A DNA stretch of 64,000 nt from Natranaeroarchaeum sulfidigenes (GCF_017094485.1 NZ_CP064786.1:1178001-1242000); one strand, 5' to 3'. Counted from the first letter of the stretch, positions 40,928-48,985 are shown. A program made the numbers and translations. The notes: generated by a model not told the origin, from the letters alone.

Positions 40928-41451
40928 GCCTGACCCCCCAGTTTGTCACGAGGCAGTTTGCCGTCCGTCTCGGCGTCCCAGCCGTAGTGGGTGTACATCT
41001 GGCTCAGCAGTTGCGCACACGAGAGCGCGGCATCCGAGGGCAGTCGCTGGGTGATCGTCCTCTGCTCGCTCTTCCCGGAGAACTTCGGCCCTGAGATCGT
41101 CTGCTCGACGGTCGCGGTGGACTCGACCCAGTCATCGAGGTCGGAGAGCCCAGTCAGTACCACGAGCTCGCCGGTCTGCGGGTGCTCTCCGGACCAGATG
41201 ACATCGCCGTCCCAGTCGTCGAACTCGGAGACATCGTCCCAGGAGTCGGAACGGACGAGATGGCCCCGCATTCGCCAGAACAGCGTGATCACTGCGGTGT
41301 GGAGCCTGCTTCGAGCCTGCTCGATCTCGACGGTCGAGCCGAGCTGCAGAAGCGTCGTGTACTGACTGACTGCGTCATCGAGCGACTGCTTCGCATCGAC
41401 GATCGAGCTTTCCGAGCTCTTCTTTACACTATCGACCAGGTCGTCGCTCAT
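40924..41451 (-). CDS. hypothetical protein in the ATPase operon
   Basis: A 175-residue soluble protein. The first 60 residues are helical (SSIVDAKQSLDDAVSQYTTLLQLG, IEQARSRLHTAVITLFW). The middle is beta-rich with several Trp (WDDVSEFDDWDGDVIWSGEHP), and the end is helical again (CAQLLSQMYTHYGWDAETDG). No family recognised. It overlaps both neighbours by four bases, so it should be made together with the ATPase and may be its partner. Confidence 0.6.
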   Translation of the reverse strand: MSDDLVDSVKKSSESSIVDAKQSLDDAVSQYTTLLQLGSTVEIEQARSRLHTAVITLFWRMRGHLVRSDSWDDVSEFDDWDGDVIWSGEHPQTGELVVLTGLSDLDDWVESTATVEQTISGPKFSGKSEQRTITQRLPSDAALSCAQLLSQMYTHYGWDAETDGKLPRDKLGGQA

Positions 41452-41696
41452 CGATCCATCCCCTCCAGGTTCGCCGTCGGAATGTGGATCACTGCGCCGA
41501 TCTCGTAATCGACGAACGTCTCGATCTCGTCACCCTGGCCGATCTCGTCGTACTCACAGAACTTCGACGGCAAGACTCCGTAGGACGAATTGCCGTGCTT
41601 TTGAACCGAGTGAGTTCCCGCTGGAATCAGACCACGATCCTCGACTAAGCGTTTGTGGACGTCGTGTACCTCTGTTGGAGTACCTGCCATCAACAT
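41448..41696 (-). CDS. hypothetical protein, first gene of the ATPase operon
   Basis: An 82-residue protein (MLMAGTPTEVHDVHKRLVED...), probably a small beta-rich fold (GDEIETFVDYEIGAVIHIP). A TATA-like ctttaatac lies about 25 bp upstream of the ATG at 41696, supporting that start. An alternative ATG lies two codons later. It overlaps the next gene by four bases. No family recognised. Confidence 0.6.
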   Translation of the reverse strand: MLMAGTPTEVHDVHKRLVEDRGLIPAGTHSVQKHGNSSYGVLPSKFCEYDEIGQGDEIETFVDYEIGAVIHIPTANLEGMDR

Positions 41697-41804
41697 GTCG
41701 GGCAGCCAGTCTGTATTAAAGTTACCAGTCTGTGCCCATTTGAATACAGATTTATGTTCACATTGTTGTCAATAGTTTTGCGTAGAGGGGCTGCACTCCG
41801 AGTT
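41697..41804. promoter_or_regulatory. divergent promoter of the ATPase and membrane-protein operons
   Basis: The 108-bp gap holds an inverted repeat tctgtatt (41710-41717) and aatacaga (41743-41750), plus a second partial copy of agtctgt (41727-41733). The leftward TATA-like ctttaatac overlaps the left arm. AT-rich candidates for the rightward promoter are tttatgttc (41751) and aatagttttg (41771). A dimeric regulator bound here could switch both operons. Confidence 0.55.
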
Positions 41805-42245
41805 ATGCTGGTAAAACAGCGACAGCGATTCAGCGAGAAAGTTCAGTCAGCTAAAGAAGTCTGGGCGCAGTTCCTGTTCCTCGTCCAGATGGCGTTCGAG
41901 CAGTCGATCACGCTCAGCGCCGAAGCACTCTCTCCGCTCAGCGAGTGGGTGGAAGGGACCGACAACCGTCTGGTAGCGAACCAGCGGGCGAACGCTCAGG
42001 GTGCGGTCAACATGCTCGTCGTGGTCGGTGCGACGTTGATCGTTGGGATCGTCGTGTACGCTCAGATCGAGTCCGCGACGCCATCGCCGGACAACGAGGA
42101 CCTGTCCCAGTCGCAGGATTCCGTGACCGACACGATTGCCAGCTCGTTCGATCTGGCGTCGGTCCTGCCGATCGTCATCATCGCGGGAGCGATCCTGTTC
42201 TTCCTGCGAGGATTCGGCGGCGGAAACGGCATGGGGCGACGATAG
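41805..42245 (+). CDS. two-helix membrane protein 1 of a paralogous series (putative virion/vesicle protein)
   Basis: A 146-residue protein from the ATG at 41805 (MLVKQRQRFSEKVQSAKEVW). A charged N-terminal helix of about 60 residues comes first. Helix 1 follows (GAVNMLVVVGATLIVGIVVY), then a short polar loop (ESATPSPDNEDLSQSQDS), and helix 2 ends in a glycine/arginine tail (SVLPIVIIAGAILFFLRGF, GGGNGMGRR). The segment around helix 2 is nearly identical to that in the next gene. Two-helix proteins in series are reminiscent of structural membrane proteins of archaeal spindle-shaped or pleomorphic viruses, but there is no recognised match. An ATG at 41754 is an alternative start. Confidence 0.7.
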   Translation: MLVKQRQRFSEKVQSAKEVWAQFLFLVQMAFEQSITLSAEALSPLSEWVEGTDNRLVANQRANAQGAVNMLVVVGATLIVGIVVYAQIESATPSPDNEDLSQSQDSVTDTIASSFDLASVLPIVIIAGAILFFLRGFGGGNGMGRR

Positions 42246-42252
42246 GTAAACC

Positions 42253-42738
42253 ATGGCCCGAGATATCGGCAGCTCCGCGATCAACACGATCGTCGCAGTA
42301 GGAGCGATGCTGATCATCGGGATGCTGGTTATCGGTTCGGTGTACGCGACTGTGCCAACTGATACGGCATCGGTCACTGACGAAGAGGTAATCATGGACA
42401 TCGAGGAGCCTGTCGCGTTGGATCCGGGAGAAGACGCTTTCAGCTTCTCAGAAACCATCGATGTGGAACTTGATGACGGTACTCCGCTCGAGGAAGGGAC
42501 CGACTACGAGTGGGACTCAGACGAGGGAGAGATACAGTTCTTAGACTCCGCAGACGTAACTGACGGAGATCCTGCTTACGTCGACTACGAGTACGAAGCT
42601 CCTGATGAAATGGCACAGTCCATTATCGGACCGCTTTCCAGCGCGTTCGATCTCGGTTCCGTGCTGCCGATCGTCATCATCGCCGGATCGATCCTCTTCT
42701 TCTTGAGAGGATTCGGATCTGGCGAAAACCGACGATAA
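42253..42738 (+). CDS. two-helix membrane protein 2 of the series, with an inserted beta-domain
   Basis: A 161-residue protein. Helix 1 is near the N-terminus (INTIVAVGAMLIIGMLVIGS). An external domain of about 75 residues follows (DVELDDGTPLEEGTDYEW, EIQFLDSADV, YVDYEYEAPDE), and then helix 2 (GSVLPIVIIAGSILFFLRGF) with a Gly/Arg tail. The C-terminal third closely matches the preceding gene. The middle domain resembles that of the next gene (EGNDYEWDND, ASIDYSYDQ). It starts seven bases after its neighbour. Together these suggest duplication and domain insertion in a structural protein. Confidence 0.72.
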   Translation: MARDIGSSAINTIVAVGAMLIIGMLVIGSVYATVPTDTASVTDEEVIMDIEEPVALDPGEDAFSFSETIDVELDDGTPLEEGTDYEWDSDEGEIQFLDSADVTDGDPAYVDYEYEAPDEMAQSIIGPLSSAFDLGSVLPIVIIAGSILFFLRGFGSGENRR

Positions 42739-42768
42739 CCGGCATCTCACACATATTTAGATCAAGAC

Positions 42769-43272
42769 ATGAGCAGAGTCACACAAGCGGTCGTTTTGTT
42801 CGCAATCGTCACGGCACTCATAGCGACAGGCGTCCTCGCCGTGTCGGAGGCGTATCAAGACACGCCGACCGACGTCGAGACCGTCGAAGACGAGCATTTC
42901 ATCCAGGATGTCGGAGAGTGGGTGAGCGTAGACAGAGCTGACGATACTGGCGTTACGGGATTCTATGATAACGAAACAGTTCGGAACCAGGACGGTGACG
43001 AATTGAATGAGGGTAACGATTACGAATGGGATAATGACGCTGGAGCAGTACGCATCCTCGATACACCGAACACCGAGGACGGTGCAGATGCCTCGATAGA
43101 TTACTCCTACGACCAGCGAGCCGAGGAGGCCACAATTATGATCGGCCCGCTCGCCACGATATTCGAGATCGCGGGCATCCTTCCGCTGGTACTGGCAGTC
43201 GCCGCTGTCCTGTCCGGGCTGGGTCTCCTGTCGAGATCAGTCGGTGGCGGAACATACGGAGGGCGTCGATAA
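42769..43272 (+). CDS. two-helix membrane protein 3 of the series
   Basis: A 167-residue protein with the same plan: an N-terminal helix (VVLFAIVTALIATGVLAVSE), an acidic beta-domain (FYDNETVRNQDGDELNEGND, AVRILDTPN), and a C-terminal helix (IFEIAGILPLVLAVAAVLSG) with the tail GGGTYGGRR. The domain matches that of protein 2 in layout (EGNDYEW versus EGTDYEW). The helix 2 sequence has diverged more. The stop and the next start share a base. Confidence 0.72.
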   Translation: MSRVTQAVVLFAIVTALIATGVLAVSEAYQDTPTDVETVEDEHFIQDVGEWVSVDRADDTGVTGFYDNETVRNQDGDELNEGNDYEWDNDAGAVRILDTPNTEDGADASIDYSYDQRAEEATIMIGPLATIFEIAGILPLVLAVAAVLSGLGLLSRSVGGGTYGGRR

Positions 43273-43592
43273 TGCTGGAGTTCACGTGGTTGTTTCTGTT
43301 CGCGCTCGCACACGCAGCGCTGACGATCTCGATCGGACTCGGGTTCTCGGCTCGAGTCCACGAGATGATGGTCGTCATCGCTGCGTTCGTCTCACTGATT
43401 CTGTTCGCGATCGTCGCGATCGCGTCGACGAACGTCCAGGTCGTCACGGATAGCGGCACAGTCACACAGTCACAGCCAGCGGCCGGGTGGTACGCATACG
43501 GTATGGCGTTGATCTCGCTTATCATCGCTGTCGCTGCGACGATGGTCTGGCTGCCAGATTCGGAGGATATCATGAACAATGTCAGCAACTGA
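43272..43592 (+). CDS. small polytopic membrane protein in the morphogenesis operon
   Basis: A 106-residue protein with three predicted helices (TWLFLFALAHAALTISIGLG, MMVVIAAFVSLILFAIVAIA, YGMALISLIIAVAATMVWL) and a short loop containing TDSGTVTQSQPAAGWY. No family recognised. It overlaps both neighbours and is expressed with the two-helix protein series. Pleomorphic archaeal viruses carry a small multi-helix membrane protein beside the spike gene, and this could be a counterpart. That is only an analogy. Confidence 0.62.
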   Translation: MLEFTWLFLFALAHAALTISIGLGFSARVHEMMVVIAAFVSLILFAIVAIASTNVQVVTDSGTVTQSQPAAGWYAYGMALISLIIAVAATMVWLPDSEDIMNNVSN

Positions 43593-44145
43593 TCAACAAG
43601 AACTGCGTCGAGAAGAACGAGAAGCACAGCGCGATGACCGCAACATCAGCGCTGGGATGGGTCCTCAGCAGGAGATGATGCGGGAGATGATGCAGAACCC
43701 GGAGGTGATCGAGCTGCTCTCGACAGCTGATCTGCCGACCGGTGCCCAGTCGGACAAAAGCTGGCTTCCGGAGCTGACCGAGGAGCATCTCAACATGGAC
43801 CAGGTGCTCGCGATCCGCGACGATCGCGACCTCTGGGAGCGCAAGTGGCTGAACCCGAACGTCGCCGACGAGATCCTGATGAGCTACCCGTCGTGGGAGT
43901 CGCGAACTCCCAACGAGCGCGTCGAGAAAGTCAGACAGCGGATCCGTGGTGACGAGAAAGAACCGCTCGATCCGGACCAGAAGCGAAAGATCCGATCGAT
44001 GTTCGAGCAGAAGTACGACCGGGAAACGCGGGCGAACGGCGGGAAGTTCATGGAACTGCTGCTGAGCCATGTCGTCGAGAGCAAACAGAACTCGAAACAG
44101 TCCGATGACTCCAGCGTCTTCGGCAGCCTGCTGGGGAGGTCGTAA
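43579..44145 (+). CDS. soluble hypothetical protein in the morphogenesis operon
   Basis: A 188-residue hydrophilic, mostly helical protein (MSATDQQELRREEREAQRDD). It has a Met-rich helix (GPQQEMMREMMQNPEVIELL) and a folded-looking middle (NMDQVLAIRDDRDLWERKWL, VADEILMSYPSWES). The C-terminus is a basic helix followed by a Gly/Ser end. It may be an internal or scaffolding-like protein. It overlaps the upstream membrane protein by 14 bases. No family recognised. Confidence 0.62.
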   Translation: MSATDQQELRREEREAQRDDRNISAGMGPQQEMMREMMQNPEVIELLSTADLPTGAQSDKSWLPELTEEHLNMDQVLAIRDDRDLWERKWLNPNVADEILMSYPSWESRTPNERVEKVRQRIRGDEKEPLDPDQKRKIRSMFEQKYDRETRANGGKFMELLLSHVVESKQNSKQSDDSSVFGSLLGRS

Positions 44146-44147
44146 CG

Positions 44148-45353
44148 ATGGGGCTGCTCGGAACCGCCGCGGAGAAGATCCCCGGAATACCAACGAAACG
44201 CTCGATCGGCCTCAGGCTCGCGACACGCGGCTACAGCAACTACCTCGGGGACGCAGACGTGGTCGGACACGTCGTCTCGCCGGATGGCTGGGAGCTCGTG
44301 CGTGCGGACCACGAGACAGACGACGAAGAGGAGTTCTACGTCCCACGCGACGGCACCAAGCGCTACCCTGCAGACGGCGTGGGCGCGAATCCTGGCACAC
44401 TGTTCGGGACGCCGATCACCGTGGGCTATCGCGACTTCGGCTCTCTCAGAGAGGTCCCGAACACCGAGATCGCCCGAGAGGTGCATATCCTCGAGTCCGA
44501 CGACGAAGACCCGAACGTCGACCAGACCGATCCGACTCTCGGTGAACGGATCGGTAGCTACCTCCCGGACGTGATCGGTAGCAGGATGCCCGAGTGGCTA
44601 ACCGATAGCGACGAGCGAGCCCAGCTGCAGATCCGGAAGGGCCTCGCGCTGATATTGGGAACGAAAATAGTCGGCTCGGGAGCCTCCGCAGACGCGCTAA
44701 ATCTGGTTCGTGACTCGGACGGCAGGTGGGGACTCGAACGAGTGGACTACGACGTGGATATCGGCTGGTACGAGTCGCGAGATACTGGACAACCGTATTC
44801 GGCGGAGGGGATCGGCGGCAAGCCGAAAGACCTGCTCGGCACGCCAGTGGGGTACAGCCTGTCAAAGTACCCGCGGATGATGGCGGCAGTGACGCCGCGA
44901 CTCGGACGAAACATGCACGAAGAAAAACTCGCAGACGGCGGAACAACGTACGGTGGAGGCTACTACAACCAGAACGGCGAAGTCGTGGTTCCTGATGGCG
45001 GTGAGGTACAGGCAGCGGCGAACCCGACGGAGGTCGACGCACGGCACAACGATATCTGGGTCGAAGAGCGTGCGTTCGTGCTGCCTGAGGACGCCAAGCT
45101 CCTCGGAGGCAACGAGGAAACGACCGACAAGATCCAGACCGCCAAGGAGCGAGTCAAAGCCTCGCAGAACATGCCCGGCGGCGAGCTCGCCGACAAGATC
45201 ATGCGCTACTCGGGGATGTTCCTCGCACTGATCATGGGCTGGTGGATGGGATCACAGTCCGGCGGCAACGGCGGTGAGGCTGGTAGCGCTGTCCCGACTC
45301 CCGTTCAGATGGATATCACGCCGATGATGGACGTGATGATGGGGGTGATGTAG
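44148..45353 (+). CDS. membrane-anchored protein with a duplicated domain
   Basis: A 401-residue protein. Two copies of one domain are visible: one around residues 30-110 (WELVRADHETDDEEEFYVPR, RYPADGVGANPGTLFGTPI) and one around 185-245 (WGLERVDYDVDIGWYESRD, YSAEGIGGKPKDLLGTPV). A linker leads to a third folded part and a C-terminal membrane helix (MFLALIMGWWMGSQSGGNGG). The Met-rich end is VQMDITPMMDVMMGVM. There is no signal peptide. It could face the cytoplasm or virion interior and be anchored through its C-terminus. No family recognised. Confidence 0.68.
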   Translation: MGLLGTAAEKIPGIPTKRSIGLRLATRGYSNYLGDADVVGHVVSPDGWELVRADHETDDEEEFYVPRDGTKRYPADGVGANPGTLFGTPITVGYRDFGSLREVPNTEIAREVHILESDDEDPNVDQTDPTLGERIGSYLPDVIGSRMPEWLTDSDERAQLQIRKGLALILGTKIVGSGASADALNLVRDSDGRWGLERVDYDVDIGWYESRDTGQPYSAEGIGGKPKDLLGTPVGYSLSKYPRMMAAVTPRLGRNMHEEKLADGGTTYGGGYYNQNGEVVVPDGGEVQAAANPTEVDARHNDIWVEERAFVLPEDAKLLGGNEETTDKIQTAKERVKASQNMPGGELADKIMRYSGMFLALIMGWWMGSQSGGNGGEAGSAVPTPVQMDITPMMDVMMGVM

Positions 45354-45764
45354 ATGGCGGCCAGTAGCCATCTCGCGAGCACGTACGTACGATTCTTGGA
45401 CGCACTTGCGGCTCCGCTGAAACCACAAGCGCTGTCGCTGGTCTGGCAGCTGTTCCGTCTCATCGACTGGGTGTCGGACGATGATGATATCGCAGCAGTC
45501 CGGACCGACGACGGTCCGCGGCTGCTATATCAAGACGATCCCGAGCGAACAGAGAGGGACATCGGACACGCAGAGGCGTACGTCTCACTGTTGCCGGTCT
45601 TCGCTGCGGTGGTCGGAGTGATCTGGACGCCACTGCTGGTCTCGGTTCTGGGACTGCCAGCGATCGTCGAGGCCGCTGTCCTGATTGTCTTTGCGCTCTT
45701 GGCACTTTCGGCGCTGTCAGTCGCTCTCGAGGATCGGATCTTCATCGAGGTGGTCGACGAATGA
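45354..45764 (+). CDS. membrane protein in the morphogenesis operon
   Basis: A 136-residue protein with an amphipathic N-terminal half (VRFLDALAAPLKPQALSLVW) and an acidic turn (SDDDDIAAVRTDDGPRLLYQ). A pair of C-terminal helices follows (YVSLLPVFAAVVGVIWTPLL and IVEAAVLIVFALLALSALSV). The start follows the previous stop directly, and the end overlaps the DUF2188-like gene (ATGA). No family recognised. Confidence 0.62.
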   Translation: MAASSHLASTYVRFLDALAAPLKPQALSLVWQLFRLIDWVSDDDDIAAVRTDDGPRLLYQDDPERTERDIGHAEAYVSLLPVFAAVVGVIWTPLLVSVLGLPAIVEAAVLIVFALLALSALSVALEDRIFIEVVDE

Positions 45765-45958
45765 GCCGAGTCGTCGTCGCGCCGTCCGGAAGCCAGTGGA
45801 CAGTGAAGGTCAACGGAGTCACGAAGAGCAATCATCGAAAGAAGCGTAGAGCAGTGGATGAAGGACGAAAGCAAGCTCTGCGCGTCGGAGCCACGCTCGA
45901 GGTCCGTCGACGGAACGGCACCGTCCAGAACCGGATCAACCCACGAGGTGGACGATGA
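45761..45958 (+). CDS. DUF2188-like small basic protein
   Basis: A 65-residue protein (VVVAPSGSQWTVKVNGVTKS, RKKRRAVDEGRKQALRVGA, LEVRRRNGTVQNRINPRG). It matches the DUF2188 pattern: a beta strand with a Trp, a helix carrying regularly spaced charged residues, then a strand ending in GTVQ and an Arg/Asn. DUF2188 is widespread in bacteria and archaea and its function is unknown. It overlaps both neighbours by four bases. Confidence 0.75.
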   Translation: MSRVVVAPSGSQWTVKVNGVTKSNHRKKRRAVDEGRKQALRVGATLEVRRRNGTVQNRINPRGGR

Positions 45959-48438
45959 GAGACGCACCAGTGCGCGGTGGTGGCGGTGGCGGTGCATCTG
46001 AAGAGGCTGATTCAGAAGAGGAAGAGAGTAGCTCGTCGTTACGGTCGAGAATCGGTGACACGGTCGACAGTGCTCGGGATCGTGTGTCCGATACAATCGG
46101 ATCGGATGATGACGATGAGAGTGAAGAGAGCACGGACAGCGACACGAAGGTGCGGGAGACGAGCCGAGAGGCTGCAGACGAAGAACCTGAGCCAGCATCG
46201 GAGAGCGAAAGCGAGTCCGAGGACTCTGAAAGCAGTGACCAGTCAGAAAGCGAAGACCGCGGAATCCGCGACCGTGCCGAGGACGTGGTCGACCGAGGAC
46301 GCGAGATCGCGGAGGACCCGCGGGGTGCCGTCGAGGACGCGGCAGATACAGTCCGAGACGCGCCGGAAGAGATCCGAGACAGGGCATCGGAGATCGAGAC
46401 GGGACCTTCAGTCGATGCGGGGAGCATTGACTTCGGCGCGGACGTCAGTGAGGAGAACGTCCAGCAAGACCTGTTGAGGGAGCAACTCGCAGGCGAAGAC
46501 CAACGAGTCGAAGCAGACGACGTCGAGCTGCAGCAGGACGGCAGCCAGTTCGACATTCAAGTAACTGGGGAGTCAGCCCAGCGTCTGGAAAGCGGCGTCT
46601 CCGGGAGCGATGCACGCGATGCGTTCGGATCAGTTGCTGAGGGGGCCAGCGACACTCTCGACAGTGCAGGGGAGGCATTCGCGCCGATGGCTGCAGGCGC
46701 GGCCTTCGAATTCGAGACGGCTCGTAGATCCGTCGGCGACCCTGCCGAAAGACTCCCGGGAGTTGGCGATGAGGTCCCCGATTCCCGGCCAGAGCGCGCT
46801 CGTGGTGCCGAGGAAACAGCGCCGCGTGACGAGCTCCGCCAACAGGTGGCTGAAGACACTCGCTTCGACGAGGACGAGATCACGGTTGGATTTGACGTGA
46901 GCAGCGGTCAGCTCGAAGCCGACGTCCGTGACGAGGTTGTCGAAGAGGAGGTTCGACAAGAAGTGCTCGATGACATCGAAGACGGTTTCCTCGGATCTGG
47001 AGGAGCCGACCCGGAGCGCGTCCAAGTAGAGCGGACCGAGGACGGCGTCGAGGTCGACATCCAGCGCGAATCAGGCATCAGCGGCGTCGGTGCGATCATT
47101 CGCGGCGAGCAGACAGACCGTGATTTCCTCGTCGCCGAGGACGAGCGCTTCGTCGAGTTCGGCGAGGACGTCGGAGATCTCGTCCGTGGTGAGGACAGCA
47201 CGACACGACAGTTTGCTGGCTCAGGCACAGAAACCGGAATCGCGTTTGCGTCACCGGCTGGCGGCGTCCTATTCGCGGAAGAAGCTGGTGAGTTCCTATC
47301 GGATTCGGTCCAGCCGGGTATCGGAGGTACCGGGATCCGGCTTGATGTCGACGAAGATGACGCCGACGCAGCCCGGCGTATGGGTGAAGGCGCGGTTGAT
47401 GCATTTCGGGATGATCCGGTCGAAGCAAGCGGGTCAGCAGCCGGTGCAGCGGTCGCAACACTCGCGCCGATCGGCGCGCCACGAGTCGGGCGTGCGGCAC
47501 GGGATCGGTCACCAGACTTCGACTTGCGACTCGACGAGTTCCGTCGCGACCAGACGGCACAACTCGATCAGCGACAGCGGCGATCGAGCGAGGGCCGTCA
47601 GGCAGAGGAGCGAACTATCTCACGGGATAGCCCGGAGGCAGACCCGAGCGACCCGACCGTTGCTGAGCGTGTCGATCAGATAACCGAACGCTGGGGCGGC
47701 GAGGGTACGATGACGCGTCCGGATCGAGGACTCGATGAGGCGATCGTCGTCGAGCCGCAGCAGCGAGGACGGCAACACCGCTCGCCGGAAGACCAGCTAC
47801 CACCGCGCGAGGAGTTCCCCAGCGATGCAGCATTCCAGCGCGAGCTGGATGCGGTCCGAGACCGTATGGGATCGCAGGACGTCGGTTCGCGTACTACCAC
47901 GCGGGAAGCAACGGCCGATTCAGCAGTCCCGCAGGGAGGCAGAACGCGAGGAGTAGAGGGGATGGGAAGCCGCTTCGATCAGCGTCAAACTGCTGCTACT
48001 GCGCTGGCGGTACCGGGCGAGCAACTGACTGAATCGGCTCAGCCCGATGCGCAAATGGATCTGTTGCAGGTTCAGGACCAGCAGTCGCAAGTCGACACAG
48101 CCGCTGACGCAGCGCTCGATGCACGTTTAGATACTGATTCGCTGTTCGGTTCGATGACGGGAGCCAGGTCCGATAGTCTGGTTGATAGCACACAGACGCA
48201 GGCACAGACCCAGACACAGACTCAGGGGCAACGCCAGCAATTGCGCACACGACAGCGATCACGTCCACGGCGGCCACGGTTCGATCTTCCAGATGAGGCT
48301 GACGGTCAGCCTCAGACCGAGGTCGATCCTGGCCGAGATGCTGGCTGGGTAAACCCGATCGAGCGGCTTGGTCGTGCCAATCAGCTCGACAACGAGCCCG
48401 AGCCGCCCGAAGAGGGGCAGTCGTGGAGGTGGTTCTGA
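45955..48438 (+). CDS. large acidic, mostly disordered protein of the morphogenesis operon
   Basis: An 827-residue protein and the largest product of the element. It opens with a Gly-rich patch (RGGGGGGASEEADSEEEESS) and continues as about 170 residues of Ser/Glu/Asp-rich sequence with amphipathic helices (DTVDSARDRVSDTIG, EIAEDPRGAVEDAADTVRD). Several more ordered segments lie at about 240-520, including three short weakly hydrophobic stretches (EAFAPMAAGAAFEF, TGIAFASPAGGVLFAEEAGE, AAGAAVATLAPIGAPRVG). The C-terminal 120 residues are Gln/Thr-rich and end in a basic patch (LRTRQRSRPRRPRFDLPD). It could be a scaffold, tape-like or internal matrix protein. No family recognised. Confidence 0.65.
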   Translation: MRDAPVRGGGGGGASEEADSEEEESSSSLRSRIGDTVDSARDRVSDTIGSDDDDESEESTDSDTKVRETSREAADEEPEPASESESESEDSESSDQSESEDRGIRDRAEDVVDRGREIAEDPRGAVEDAADTVRDAPEEIRDRASEIETGPSVDAGSIDFGADVSEENVQQDLLREQLAGEDQRVEADDVELQQDGSQFDIQVTGESAQRLESGVSGSDARDAFGSVAEGASDTLDSAGEAFAPMAAGAAFEFETARRSVGDPAERLPGVGDEVPDSRPERARGAEETAPRDELRQQVAEDTRFDEDEITVGFDVSSGQLEADVRDEVVEEEVRQEVLDDIEDGFLGSGGADPERVQVERTEDGVEVDIQRESGISGVGAIIRGEQTDRDFLVAEDERFVEFGEDVGDLVRGEDSTTRQFAGSGTETGIAFASPAGGVLFAEEAGEFLSDSVQPGIGGTGIRLDVDEDDADAARRMGEGAVDAFRDDPVEASGSAAGAAVATLAPIGAPRVGRAARDRSPDFDLRLDEFRRDQTAQLDQRQRRSSEGRQAEERTISRDSPEADPSDPTVAERVDQITERWGGEGTMTRPDRGLDEAIVVEPQQRGRQHRSPEDQLPPREEFPSDAAFQRELDAVRDRMGSQDVGSRTTTREATADSAVPQGGRTRGVEGMGSRFDQRQTAATALAVPGEQLTESAQPDAQMDLLQVQDQQSQVDTAADAALDARLDTDSLFGSMTGARSDSLVDSTQTQAQTQTQTQGQRQQLRTRQRSRPRRPRFDLPDEADGQPQTEVDPGRDAGWVNPIERLGRANQLDNEPEPPEEGQSWRWF

Positions 48439-48690
48439 GTGGCAGTCAGCTGGCGCATCGTGATCACGGTCGTTGCGCTGGCTGTCTTCAGTTTCATCTA
48501 CATCAGTCTCGACCCGGTGATCATCGACGTCATCGATCCGATGGCGGCTGATCACGCCGAGAGCGCTCCGGCACAGACGAACTACTCACGGGTCAGTGAG
48601 ATGTGGCGACTGGCTCCGGTGTTCGCGACGATCGCGGCGGCGGCGTTCCTGATCCGGGAGGCACTGTGGGTGCGAGGTGGTGCGCGATGA
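48439..48690 (+). CDS. small two-helix membrane protein, GTG start
   Basis: An 83-residue protein starting at a GTG directly after the preceding stop. Helix 1 is at the N-terminus (WRIVITVVALAVFSFIYISL) and helix 2 near the C-terminus (APVFATIAAAAFLIREALWV), with a polar loop between (DHAESAPAQTNYSRVSEMW). It overlaps the next small membrane protein by four bases, and the two have matching topology. Confidence 0.62.
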   Translation: MAVSWRIVITVVALAVFSFIYISLDPVIIDVIDPMAADHAESAPAQTNYSRVSEMWRLAPVFATIAAAAFLIREALWVRGGAR

Positions 48691-48980
48691 GGGATCGCGC
48701 TCAGGCGGACCTGATCGGCGTGATGATCTTCTTCGTGACCGTGCTGGTCGCGCTGTGGATCTTCACGATCGTCGCACCGCCGATCATCGACGCGCTGGTG
48801 GACATGTCGACGGACATCGACGCCGTCGAAGAGCAGGGGTACAGTGGCACAGTTGATCGCTATCACACCGTCGTCCTGCAGCAGGCCCCGACGATACTGG
48901 GCGGCGGTTTCATCGTGCTAATCATCCTGTTCGCGGTCTTCCGCGAGCGATTCCTCGGGGCAGGAGGCCGACGGAGGTAA
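48687..48980 (+). CDS. small two-helix membrane protein with a pilin-like N-terminus
   Basis: A 97-residue protein (MRDRAQADLIGVMIFFVTVL...). A short charged start leads straight into a long hydrophobic helix, resembling archaeal type IV pilin-like N-termini, though I see no clear prepilin peptidase site. A polar loop (DMSTDIDAVEEQGYSGTVDR) and a second helix (ILGGGFIVLIILFAVFRE) follow, ending in GAGGRRR as in the two-helix series at 41.8-43.3 kb. Confidence 0.62.
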   Translation: MRDRAQADLIGVMIFFVTVLVALWIFTIVAPPIIDALVDMSTDIDAVEEQGYSGTVDRYHTVVLQQAPTILGGGFIVLIILFAVFRERFLGAGGRRR

Positions 48981-48985
48981 TCATC

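Noticed and set aside
41805-43272. Type IV pilin genes
   Set aside because: The two-helix plan, the helix at the C-terminus and lack of a clear prepilin peptidase site or nearby pilus ATPase/platform genes do not fit. A structural particle protein is more likely.
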